Positions 8,168-14,575 of a stretch of 19,995 bases of DNA are shown here, one piece after another; the stretch's first letter is position 1; each line of letters begins with the position of its first letter. Below the pieces are notes generated by a model. The model made no database searches, had not been told where the DNA came from, and saw nothing but the letters and a program-made list of their open reading frames with translations. Both the position numbers and the translations under genes were made by a program. Location: contig DATECY010000011.1 in the NCBI GenBank assembly GCA_035286665.1, positions 1 to 19,995 of the forward strand, in the 5' to 3' direction. Source of the DNA: RBG-16-68-21 sp035286665 (GTDB lineage Bacteria; Actinomycetota; Acidimicrobiia; Spongiisociales; UBA11373).

Positions 8168-9748
8168 GTGAGCCGCCGACTGATCGTCGCCGACGCCGTC
8201 AGGGACGCCACGGGTGTTCGGGGTGACGCAATCCTCCTCGACGGGCCGCAGATCGCCGCGGTCGGGCAAGCCGCAGACCTCAGACATCCGAACCTTCCCG
8301 AGGACCGCTATCCCGGGGCCACGATCGTCCCCGGCCTGCGCGACGCTCACCTCCACCCGGTGGGGTATGCGGCCTCGCTCAACCGCCCGTCGCTCAAGGA
8401 GGCGGCCGACTTCGCCGCCGTCGCCGACATCGTCGCCGCTGCGGCGGCGACGACACCCCCCGGGTCGGCCGTCACCGCGCTGCGCCTCGACGACGAGTCT
8501 CTAGCCGAAGGACGCCTCCCGGGACGCGACCTGCTCGATCGAGTCGTCCCCGATCACCCGGTACTCCTCATTCGCTACTGCGGCCACGTGGCCGTCGCCA
8601 ACACGGCGGCACTCGCCCTCGCCGGCATCGACGACCACACAGCCGACCCCGTCGCCGGTTCGATGGACCGAGATCGCGATGGGCGCCTCACCGGGGTCCT
8701 TCGGGAGACCGCAGTCGAACCGGTGACCGCGGCACTCGGGGGCCTGTCCCCGCCCCTGACCACCGACCAGGTGGTCGACGCCGCCACTGCACTCGCCGCG
8801 GTCGGTCTCACCGGCGTCGGCGCCATGGTCTCCACCGACGCCGGGTGCTGGGCAGGAGGCGGTTCTGAACTCGATTCCCTCATCGACGCCGCTCCACTGG
8901 TCCCGATCACGATGGGAGTGATGGTGATCGCCTCCGACCCGGCCGACCTCGAACGCGCCGCGGAACGCCTCGCCCATGCCGGCGGCAGGGTTCGTTTCAC
9001 CGGCGTGAAGATCTTCGCCGACGGGAGCCTCGGAGGGCACACGGCGGCGATGCACGAAGGATTCGCCGACATGCCCGAGGAGCGGGGGACCGATCGGCTC
9101 GACCCGGAATGGGCAGCCGATCTGGCGCGCGCCTCCCTCCGTCTCGGGGGACGGGTGGCGATCCATGCCATCGGCGACCGGGCGAACGGCGGAGTGCTCG
9201 ACCTCATGGAGCGTCTCATCGCCGAAGGTGCCGACCCGGGGATGCTGCGCATCGAGCACGCCTCGGTGCTCACCGCGGCCGACATTGCACGGTTCGGCCG
9301 ATTGGGGGTCACCGCCTCGGTGCAGCCGGCGTTCATGGCATCGGAGACCGGATGGCTCCACAAGCGGGTCGGCCCGGATCGGCTCCTGCGCACCTACGCC
9401 TTCCGGTCCCTCGCCGACGTCGGGACTCCGCTCGCCGGGGGATCCGACTCGCCGGTCGAACCGCCGCATCCCCTCCCCAACATGGCGGCGGCCCGTGACC
9501 GGTGCGGCATCGTCCCCGGCCAGGGTCTCACCGCCGACGAGGCTCTTGCCCTGTTCACGACGGGATCGGCGGGTGCCATCGGCGAATCGGCGCTGCTCGA
9601 GGCGGGGGCACCCGCATCCCTCACGATCCTCGACGCCGACCCGGTGCTCGCCGACCCGACGGCGCTGCGTGCCATCGGGGTGCTCGCCACCTGGGTGCTT
9701 GGGCGGTCGGTGGCCGTTCCTTCCGGCGTCATCACCTGGACGGCCTGA
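8168..9748 (+). CDS. amidohydrolase family 3 protein (YtcJ-like)
   Basis: 526 residues from GTG 8168. It belongs to the metal-dependent amidohydrolase superfamily. Visible ligands are His61-x-His63 (PGLRDAHLHP), a Lys in GVKIFADGSLGGHTA, His in AIHAIGDRANGGV, His in RIEHASVL, and the catalytic Asp in AGGSDSPVEPPHPL. This set matches the YtcJ/family 3 pattern, whose members hydrolyse N-formimino, N-acyl or similar amides; the substrate is not predictable here. The N-terminus SRRLIVADAVRD begins the usual small beta-sandwich. An in-frame ATG at 8126 would add 14 residues, including a poorly conserved HHASPGT segment. I prefer the GTG because of the -10 box at 8155-8160. It reads in the same direction as the IMPase-family gene but probably has its own promoter. 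Confidence 0.9.
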   Translation: MSRRLIVADAVRDATGVRGDAILLDGPQIAAVGQAADLRHPNLPEDRYPGATIVPGLRDAHLHPVGYAASLNRPSLKEAADFAAVADIVAAAAATTPPGSAVTALRLDDESLAEGRLPGRDLLDRVVPDHPVLLIRYCGHVAVANTAALALAGIDDHTADPVAGSMDRDRDGRLTGVLRETAVEPVTAALGGLSPPLTTDQVVDAATALAAVGLTGVGAMVSTDAGCWAGGGSELDSLIDAAPLVPITMGVMVIASDPADLERAAERLAHAGGRVRFTGVKIFADGSLGGHTAAMHEGFADMPEERGTDRLDPEWAADLARASLRLGGRVAIHAIGDRANGGVLDLMERLIAEGADPGMLRIEHASVLTAADIARFGRLGVTASVQPAFMASETGWLHKRVGPDRLLRTYAFRSLADVGTPLAGGSDSPVEPPHPLPNMAAARDRCGIVPGQGLTADEALALFTTGSAGAIGESALLEAGAPASLTILDADPVLADPTALRAIGVLATWVLGRSVAVPSGVITWTA

Positions 9749-9754
9749 CCCGCG

Positions 9755-9760
9755 TACGCT
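9755..9760 (+). promoter_or_regulatory. candidate -10 box of the VOC gene
   Basis: TACGCT (TANNNT class) lies 28 nt before the GTG start and leaves a short leader that contains AGGAGG. It overlaps the end of the amidohydrolase region. Confidence 0.3.
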
Positions 9761-9788
9761 TGCGGCTGCATCACATCAGGAGGGTCGC

Positions 9789-10151
9789 GTGGGCCAGCCA
9801 ATCGTGCATTTCGAGATCCTCGGCAAGGATCACGCCGCTCTCAGGGACTTCTACGCAGCTCAGTTCGGGTGGGGGATGCAGGACGTGATGGACGGCTACA
9901 CCCTGGTGACCACGGCCGAGGGATCTCCGGCCGGCGCGGTCGGCACGCCCCCGGACGGCATGGACCGAATGGTCACCGTGTACGTCCAGGTCGACTCCAT
10001 CGACGAAGCACTCGCCGCCATCGGGAAGGCCGGCGGCAGCACCGTCGTACCCCGCACCGTCCTGCCCGGCATGGTCACCTATGCCCAGTTCTCCGACCCC
10101 GCCGGGAACGTGGTCGGCCTCGTCGAGGCCGAGATGCCGCCCGCCGAGTAG
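9789..10151 (+). CDS. VOC family (glyoxalase-like) protein
   Basis: 120 residues with a GTG start. Two beta-alpha-beta-beta-beta modules are recognisable: PIVHFEILGKDHAALRDFYA at the start and VTVYVQVDSIDEALAAIGKAG in the middle, ending with FSDPAGNVVGLVEA. VOC proteins include glyoxalases, dioxygenases and resistance proteins; this short single-chain type has no assigned substrate. The start is set by AGGAGG (9778-9783), 5 nt upstream of GTG. It follows the amidohydrolase by 40 nt. It is convergent with the MaoC-like gene, with only 9 nt between the two stop codons and no visible terminator between them. Confidence 0.88.
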   Translation: MGQPIVHFEILGKDHAALRDFYAAQFGWGMQDVMDGYTLVTTAEGSPAGAVGTPPDGMDRMVTVYVQVDSIDEALAAIGKAGGSTVVPRTVLPGMVTYAQFSDPAGNVVGLVEAEMPPAE

Positions 10152-10160
10152 GGCCGCTCG

Positions 10161-10610
10161 TCAGAGGTAGAACCGGACCAGGTTCTCGGCGACCATTGCC
10201 GGGCGCTCGCTGCCATCGATCTCGACCGTCACCTCGATCTTCGCCTGGATGCCTCCGTCGAAGGCCGTGGCCTCGACCAGGCGGACCCGGCCGCGTAGGC
10301 GCGACCCGACCCTGACCGGGGTGATGAACCGCACCCGATCGAAGCCGTAGTTCACCGCCATCCGGGTCCCCTCCGACATCGCATGGAGCACCGGGCGCGT
10401 CATCGGGGTCAGCAGGGAGAGCGTGAGCAGTCCGTGGGCGATCGGCCCCCCGAACGGCCCGGCGTCGGCTTGCTTGCCTGCCTGGTGGATCCACTGGTGA
10501 TCGTCGGTCACGTCGGCGAAGCTGTCGACCTGGTCCTGGGTCACCTGCATCCAGTCGCCAACCCCGAGTTCCTTCCCGATCGACTCGCTGAATCTGCTGA
10601 TGACGTCCAT
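10161..10610 (-). CDS. MaoC-like (R)-specific enoyl-CoA hydratase family protein
   Basis: 149 residues, single hot-dog fold. The segment FADVTDDHQWIHQ carries the hydratase Asp-x4-His motif (Asp37, His42), followed by GGPIAHGLLTLSLL, the classic MaoC hydratase segment. It likely hydrates trans-2-enoyl-CoA to (R)-3-hydroxyacyl-CoA in the cytosol, in fatty acid or polyhydroxyalkanoate metabolism. The start ATG 10610 has no SD but has TACCGT 7 nt upstream (10618-10623), so it is probably leaderless. The frame is open upstream through a REP-like repeat to 10772, but that sequence is Gly/Arg/Pro-rich and not family-like. It is downstream of dnaB but separated from it by two strong hairpins. Confidence 0.9.
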   Translation of the reverse strand: MDVISRFSESIGKELGVGDWMQVTQDQVDSFADVTDDHQWIHQAGKQADAGPFGGPIAHGLLTLSLLTPMTRPVLHAMSEGTRMAVNYGFDRVRFITPVRVGSRLRGRVRLVEATAFDGGIQAKIEVTVEIDGSERPAMVAENLVRFYL

Positions 10611-10617
10611 GGTGGGA

Positions 10618-10623
10618 ACGGTA
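10618..10623 (-). promoter_or_regulatory. candidate -10 box for leaderless MaoC-like gene
   Basis: TACCGT (TANNNT class) on the minus strand, exactly 7 nt before ATG 10610. Confidence 0.5.
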
Positions 10624-10638
10624 CCCGGTATCGATGGC

Positions 10639-10790
10639 CATCTTGCCTCTCCCACTCGGTGGGGGAGGCGCGAGGGAACGAAGTGACCGAGCGGAGGGGG
10701 CAACGACCCTCGAGGAGTTGCCGCGCGGCGGGCTTGTCCAGGGTTGATGCCCTCCCCCCGGCCCCCTCCCACTTCGTGGGAGGGGGAGAC
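10639..10790. repeat. REP-like GC-rich intergenic repeat, copy A, with two hairpins
   Basis: It fills most of the gap between dnaB and the MaoC-like gene. Hairpin 1 (10645-10669) is GCCTCTCCCAC / GTGGGGGAGGC with one T-G wobble and loop TCG. Hairpin 2 (10762-10786) is a perfect 11-bp stem, CCCCCTCCCAC / GTGGGAGGGGG. Shared modules with 13880-13999 are CATCTTGCCTCTCCCA, TGCCCTCCCCCCG and GGGCAACGACCCT. Confidence 0.8.
10762..10786 (-). terminator. hairpin behind dnaB, likely end of the rpsF-dnaB transcript
   Basis: A perfect 11-bp GC-rich stem with a 3-nt loop starts 10 nt after the dnaB stop on the minus strand. There is no U-tract, so termination strength is uncertain. It is part of REP-like copy A. 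Confidence 0.5.
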
Positions 10791-10796
10791 AGGCCC

Positions 10797-12170
10797 CTAG
10801 ATCGGGTCCTGGCGTTTGGCCAGGTTGTTGAAGCGGTTGAATTCGGCGGCGAAGCCCAGCTTGATCAGTCCTCTGGCTCCGGCGCGGTGCTTGGCGATCT
10901 CGACCTCGGCGATGCCCATGGTTTCGGGGTTTCCGGCGTCGTAGTAGTCGTCGCGGTAGATGAAGAGCACCACGTCGGCGTCCTGCTCGATGGCACCCGA
11001 CTCGCGTAGGTCCCCGAGTCGGGGGCGCTTGTTCTCTCGTGACTCCAACTGCCGGTTCAACTGCGACACCGCGATCACCGGCACCTGCAACTCGCGGGCA
11101 AGATTCTTCATCGACCGGCTGATGTCGGCGATCTCCTGTTGACGATTCTCCGCGGACCGAGGACCCTGCATCAGCTGCAGGTAGTCGACGACGACGAGCG
11201 ACAGCCCCTTCTTGCGCTTGAGACGACGGCACTTGGCGCGGATGGCGGTGACGGTCAGGTTGGGGGAGTCGTCCACGTAGAACGGCATCTCATACAGCTT
11301 CGACGACGCCTGGCTCAACTTGCGCCAACGATCGACGTCGAGATTCCCGGTCTTGATCTTGGAGGCATCGACACCGGCGAGGGAGGCGAGGAGACGATGG
11401 ACGATCTCCTCCCGGCTCATCTCCAGAGTGAAGATCGCCACCGCAGGCGGCGGGTCGCTCTGGGAAGCAGCGATGTTGGCCGCGATGTTGATCGCCAGCG
11501 TCGACTTGCCCATGCCGGGTCGGGCGGCGATGACCACCAGGTTGGCGGGATGCAGCCCGGCGAGGATGTGATCGAGGTCGGAGAACCCGGTGGCGATGCC
11601 GGTGATGTCCCCTCCGGTCTCCCCCAGGGCCTCGATCTTCTCGAGCGCGCTCTTCAGCATCGGCCCGACCGGCTCCAGGCCCTCTCCGAGCTTTCGCTCT
11701 GCGACCGCGAACACCTCGGCCTCGGCGGCGTCGAGCACCTCGTCGATGGGCATGTCGCCCTTGAGGGCGAGCGTCCCGACCTCGCCGCCGGCCCGAAGCA
11801 GCCGCCGCCGCGCCGAGGTCTCGTCGACGATCCCGGCGTAATAGTCGACGTTCGACGTGGAGGGAACCCCCTCCATGAGCGCGGTGATGGCGGCGACACC
11901 ACCGACCCGTTCGAGGGTGTTGCTGCGACGCAGCCAGTCGGCGACGGTGATCGGGTCGATCGGCTGGTTGCCGTCGAACAGAGCGGTGATCGCCTCCCAG
12001 ATCGACTGGTGGGCCGGCTTGTAGAAGTCGTCGGCCCGGAGCATCTCCAGGGCGACGTTCGCGGCGTCGGCAGACAGCATCACCGCCCCGAGGACGGATT
12101 CCTCTGCGTCGACGTTGTGAGGAGGCGCCACGCCTTGCGACGTGATCCTGCGCTCCAGTTGCGTTGCCAT
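10797..12170 (-). CDS. dnaB: replicative DNA helicase
   Basis: 457 residues, full length, no intein. DnaB is the hexameric 5'-3' helicase of the replication fork. The N-terminal domain (about 15-120) begins PPHNVDAEESVLGAVML. The RecA-like domain has Walker A ARPGMGKST (216-224, Lys222), FTLEMSREE (247-255), Walker B LVVVDYLQLM (325-334, Asp329), the SQLNR segment, and DLRESGAIEQDAD near the C-terminus. The start ATG 12170 has AGGGAGG just upstream, and the gap to the rplI stop is only 7 nt. It is the last gene of the rpsF-ssb-rpsR-rplI-dnaB cluster, a conserved arrangement in actinobacteria. Confidence 0.98.
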   Translation of the reverse strand: MATQLERRITSQGVAPPHNVDAEESVLGAVMLSADAANVALEMLRADDFYKPAHQSIWEAITALFDGNQPIDPITVADWLRRSNTLERVGGVAAITALMEGVPSTSNVDYYAGIVDETSARRRLLRAGGEVGTLALKGDMPIDEVLDAAEAEVFAVAERKLGEGLEPVGPMLKSALEKIEALGETGGDITGIATGFSDLDHILAGLHPANLVVIAARPGMGKSTLAINIAANIAASQSDPPPAVAIFTLEMSREEIVHRLLASLAGVDASKIKTGNLDVDRWRKLSQASSKLYEMPFYVDDSPNLTVTAIRAKCRRLKRKKGLSLVVVDYLQLMQGPRSAENRQQEIADISRSMKNLARELQVPVIAVSQLNRQLESRENKRPRLGDLRESGAIEQDADVVLFIYRDDYYDAGNPETMGIAEVEIAKHRAGARGLIKLGFAAEFNRFNNLAKRQDPI

Positions 12171-12177
12171 GCCCTCC

Positions 12178-12624
12178 CTAGGCGGGGATGACGTCCAGCG
12201 TCAGCCGGATGTCGACCTCCGCGTGCGGCCGCACCCCGATCTCGTGCAGACCGATCTCCTTGATGGGCCCGGCGAGCCTGATCTGCTCGACCGGGACCGT
12301 GACTCCGGTGTACTTGGCGATCGCCTCGGCCACGTCGCGTGCGCCGATCGACCCGAACAGCTTGCCCTCGTCGGCCGCTCGGGCGGCGACGACGACCGTT
12401 GTTCCCGAGAGCGCCTGCGCCATGTCGTTGGCGGCGTCGCGGACCTTCTGTTCCGAGGCCAGGCGCGCGGCGCGGATCGCCCCGGCATCCCGGAGTGCCC
12501 CGGTGGTCGCCTTCATCGCCAGCGACTTGGGCATCAGATAGTTGCGTGCGTAGCCCGCCGCCACCTCGACCACGTCCCCCTTGTGACCGACGGTGGCGAC
12601 GTCCTGGGTGAGGATGACCTTCAT
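12178..12624 (-). CDS. rplI: 50S ribosomal protein L9
   Basis: 148 residues, the normal length. The N-terminus MKVILTQDVATVGHKGDVVE and the YARNYLMPKSLAM segment (about 29-41) are the rRNA-binding N domain of L9. A long connecting helix follows and then the C domain, ending VDIRLTLDVIPA. It lies in the large subunit near the L1 stalk. Its ATG overlaps the rpsR stop as ATGA, so the two are translationally coupled. Confidence 0.97.
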   Translation of the reverse strand: MKVILTQDVATVGHKGDVVEVAAGYARNYLMPKSLAMKATTGALRDAGAIRAARLASEQKVRDAANDMAQALSGTTVVVAARAADEGKLFGSIGARDVAEAIAKYTGVTVPVEQIRLAGPIKEIGLHEIGVRPHAEVDIRLTLDVIPA

Positions 12625-12902
12625 CGGCCGAGGTACGGGAGAAGCGCCATCTCGCGAGCGTTCTTGATCGCCCGTGCGACCTTGCGCTGGCACCGTGGGC
12701 AGTTGCCCGTGACCCGAGACGAGCGGATCTTGGCGCGGTCGGACATGAACTTGCGGAGCGAGGCGACGTCCTTGTAATCGACGCGCCCGCCGGTGCGGTC
12801 ACAAAAGTCGCACGTCTGCTTCTTGGGCCGGCGCCCGCCCCGCTCGGGGGCGCGCCGCTTCCGCTTGTCGGCGGCCGGACTGTTCTTCGATCGTGGTGAC
12901 AT
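12621..12902 (-). CDS. rpsR: 30S ribosomal protein S18 (zinc-binding form)
   Basis: 93 residues, somewhat long owing to a basic, Ser/Pro/Arg-rich N-terminal extension (MSPRSKNSPAADKRKRRAP). The core has CDFC and CPRC, two Cys-x2-Cys pairs that should bind zinc (the C+ paralogue type), then KVARAIKNAREMALLPY, the S18 signature. S18 pairs with S6 on the 30S platform. The ATG at 12902 has AGGAGG (12915-12920) at a rather long 12-nt spacing. It lies 32 nt after ssb and overlaps rplI by 4 nt. Actinobacteria often carry a second, zinc-free S18 expressed under zinc limitation; none is visible here. Confidence 0.96.
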   Translation of the reverse strand: MSPRSKNSPAADKRKRRAPERGGRRPKKQTCDFCDRTGGRVDYKDVASLRKFMSDRAKIRSSRVTGNCPRCQRKVARAIKNAREMALLPYLGR

Positions 12903-12934
12903 GGTGGGGAAGGTCCTCCTGAATGGATCGTGGT

Positions 12935-13384
12935 CTAGAACGGGGCCTCTTCGGGCCCGTAGTCGTCTCGGGCGACCGGTGCCGCCGGCGTGCTCGGCTG
13001 AGCACCCCCGCCGAAACCGTCGCCGGCCCGTGGGGAGCGGGTGACCGAAGCCGTCGCCCACCGCAGGGACGGTCCGATCTCATCGACCGAGACCTCGACG
13101 ACGGAGCGCTTGTCGCCCTCCGGGGTCTCCCAGCTCCGCTGCTCGAGGCGCCCGGTGACGATCACCCTGGTGCCCTTGCTGAGCGATTCGGCACAGTTCT
13201 CGGCGGCATCGCGCCACAGGGTGCCGCCGAAGAAGCTCGTGTTCTCCTGCCATTCGCCGTTGCGATCCTGATAGCGCCGATTCACGGCGAACCGGATCTT
13301 CGCCATGGCGACTCCGGCCGGCGTGAAGCGCAGCTCCGGGTCGTCGACCAGGTTGCCGATGAGCGTCACGTGATTGGCTGCCAT
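12935..13384 (-). CDS. ssb: single-stranded DNA-binding protein
   Basis: 149 residues. The OB fold occupies about 1-110 (NHVTLIGNLVDDPELRFTPAG; TLWRDAAENCAESLSKGTRVIVTGRLEQRSW), followed by a short flexible linker and the acidic tip DDYGPEEAPF, which recruits replication and repair partners. The start ATG 13384 has GAGGT about 9 nt upstream. It lies between rpsF and rpsR as in most bacteria. The rpsF-ssb gap of 90 nt holds a 21-bp palindrome. Confidence 0.97.
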   Translation of the reverse strand: MAANHVTLIGNLVDDPELRFTPAGVAMAKIRFAVNRRYQDRNGEWQENTSFFGGTLWRDAAENCAESLSKGTRVIVTGRLEQRSWETPEGDKRSVVEVSVDEIGPSLRWATASVTRSPRAGDGFGGGAQPSTPAAPVARDDYGPEEAPF

Positions 13385-13438
13385 TGCTTTACCTCTTCGT
13401 CGAGATCGCCTCGCATGAGGCGGGTTCGCATGTCTTCG

Positions 13439-13459
13439 ATCCGTTCATGATGAACGGAT
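13439..13459. promoter_or_regulatory. 21-bp perfect palindrome between rpsF and ssb
   Basis: ATCCGTTCAT-G-ATGAACGGAT, ten bases on each side of a single centre base. As RNA it would form a 9-bp stem with a 3-nt loop, 15 nt after the rpsF stop. It could be an attenuator, a processing site or an operator for ssb. Confidence 0.55.
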
Positions 13460-13474
13460 GGTGTGACACGCCGA

Positions 13475-13759
13475 TCAGTCCGGGCGGATGAACTTGTGCC
13501 GTACCACCTGGTCGGAGAGGGAGAGTGCCCGATCGATGTCGACGATCGCAGCCGGCTCCGACTGGAACTCGAGCACCGAGTAGTAGCCCTCGGTGAGATG
13601 GTTGATCTCGTAGGCAAAGCGTCGTTTGCCCCAGAAATCGTTCTTGGTGATCTCCGCGCCGCGCTCGCCGAGGGCATTCGCCACTCGCTCGACTTCGGTC
13701 CGGACGTCCGTCTCGGCCATCTCGGGCCGAAATATCGTCATCAGCTCGTACGTGCGCAT
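13475..13759 (-). CDS. rpsF: 30S ribosomal protein S6
   Basis: 94 residues. The N-terminus MRTYELMTIFRPEMAETDVR and the segments NDFWGKRRFAYEINHLTEGYY and DRALSLSDQVVRHKFIRPD are typical S6. It binds S18 on the 30S platform. The start ATG 13759 is preceded by AAAGGAGG (13771-13778), a full SD at 11 nt. An upstream open frame runs through repeat DNA to 13951 and is not coding. It is the first gene of the rpsF-ssb-rpsR-rplI-dnaB cluster; a candidate -10 (TACACT, 13836-13841) leaves a leader of about 70 nt. Confidence 0.97.
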   Translation of the reverse strand: MRTYELMTIFRPEMAETDVRTEVERVANALGERGAEITKNDFWGKRRFAYEINHLTEGYYSVLEFQSEPAAIVDIDRALSLSDQVVRHKFIRPD

Positions 13760-13783
13760 GCTGCGCGCCACCTCCTTTGGACA

Positions 13784-13801
13784 CCCGCGTACGGCGGCGG
13801 G
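13784..13801 (-). promoter_or_regulatory. rpsF leader hairpin, possible S6:S18-binding element
   Basis: On the minus strand CCCGC and GCGGG enclose an 8-nt loop, CGCCGTAC, that contains CCG. The known rpsF leader motif bound by the S6:S18 complex presents a CCG in a hairpin loop or bulge. The position just upstream of the SD fits, but the full consensus was not checked. Confidence 0.35.
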
Positions 13802-13835
13802 AGGCCCCCGTAGGGGCAGGTCGGGGAAGGTGGAG

Positions 13836-13841
13836 AGTGTA
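13836..13841 (-). promoter_or_regulatory. candidate -10 box of the rpsF operon
   Basis: TACACT (TANNNT class) on the minus strand, about 77 nt before the rpsF ATG. It would put the start of transcription near 13828. No clear -35 is seen. Confidence 0.35.
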
Positions 13842-13879
13842 TCGCGGAGTGGGGGGCGCGCGGAAGTCGGCAGAGGGGG

Positions 13880-13999
13880 CATCTTGCCTCTCCCAAGAGA
13901 ATCGAGTGCCCTCCCCCCGTCCCCCTCCCACCAAGTGGGAGGGGGTGACAAGAAGCGAGCGGAGCGGGCAACGACCCTGGAGGGGCGCGGAGCGAGAAG
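13880..13999. repeat. REP-like GC-rich intergenic repeat, copy B
   Basis: It shares CATCTTGCCTCTCCCA, TGCCCTCCCCCCG and GGGCAACGACCCT modules with 10639-10790, in a different order. It has a perfect 11-bp hairpin at 13921-13945 (CCCCCTCCCAC / GTGGGAGGGGG, loop CAA). It sits between the DUF192 lipoprotein gene and rpsF and may also terminate the panB-DUF192 transcript. Confidence 0.8.
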
Positions 14000-14001
14000 T
14001 G

Positions 14002-14523
14002 CTATCCCTCGGTGAATCCCAGCGACGGCCGATCCATCGCCGCGAACGCTCCCGAATCGGCCTCGAGCGCATAGCGGTACGGCCCCGACGCGTGGTAGGT
14101 GGGACAGGGATCGTCGACACAGGGGACCATCGAGAGCAGGTCGACGAACCCGCCGTCGACCGTGAAGAACGCGACGTCGAGAGGAATGAGGGTGTCCTTC
14201 ATCCAGAACCCGGCGTCGGTGTCGTCGTCGAATACGAACAGCATCCCGGAGAGATCACCGAGATCGGCGATCCCCATGAGTCCCTGGGACCGCAGCGCAG
14301 GAGTGTCGGCGACCGCCACGGTCCACGGCGCACCGGAGACGACGACCCCGCGTCGCTCGAACCCGTCGAGAGAGCCTGCCGGGAAGGTGGTGGCGACGGT
14401 CGCACTCGAGGTCGTCGCCGTGGTGGCGTCGGTCGGCGTGGCGGTACACGCGGCGAGGACGGCCACCAACAACCAGCAGCCGGCCACCAGCAGGACACCC
14501 CGGTGCCATCCGCCGTCGGTCAT
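14002..14523 (-). CDS. DUF192 family lipoprotein
   Basis: 173 residues. The N-terminus is a lipoprotein signal: a short basic n-region, a hydrophobic stretch LLVAGCWLLVAVLA and the lipobox LAAC with Cys26. A Thr/Ala-rich linker follows (27-48), then a DUF192 domain with TPALRSQGLMG, GMLFVFDDDTDAGFWMKDTLIPLDVAF and the C-terminal ALEADSGAFA. The PCVDDPCPTYH segment has two Cys that may form a disulfide outside the cell. DUF192 function is not established. It should be lipidated by Lgt and possibly N-acylated by the Lnt homologue in this window. It lies 52 nt after panB on the same strand, with a heptamer repeat in the gap and no SD, so its start is moderately certain. Confidence 0.85.
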   Translation of the reverse strand: MTDGGWHRGVLLVAGCWLLVAVLAACTATPTDATTATTSSATVATTFPAGSLDGFERRGVVVSGAPWTVAVADTPALRSQGLMGIADLGDLSGMLFVFDDDTDAGFWMKDTLIPLDVAFFTVDGGFVDLLSMVPCVDDPCPTYHASGPYRYALEADSGAFAAMDRPSLGFTEG

Positions 14524-14533
14524 CCGTGGTCTG

Positions 14534-14562
14534 TCAATCTGTCATCTGTCATCTGTCATCTG
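14534..14562. repeat. heptamer tandem repeat array (TCATCTG)
   Basis: An 8-mer TCAATCTG followed by three copies of TCATCTG, in the 52-bp gap between panB and the DUF192 gene. Its unit is related to the TCATTCG unit at 16222-16295. Confidence 0.8.
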
Positions 14563-14575
14563 CTGCAAGCCTCCC

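Noticed and set aside
13366..13440. Possible small gene between rpsF and ssb ending MRTRLMRGDLDEEVKQWQPIT on the minus strand
   Set aside because: The short tail looks protein-like, but there is no SD before its Met codons, it overlaps the ssb start out of frame, and the preceding part runs through rpsF.
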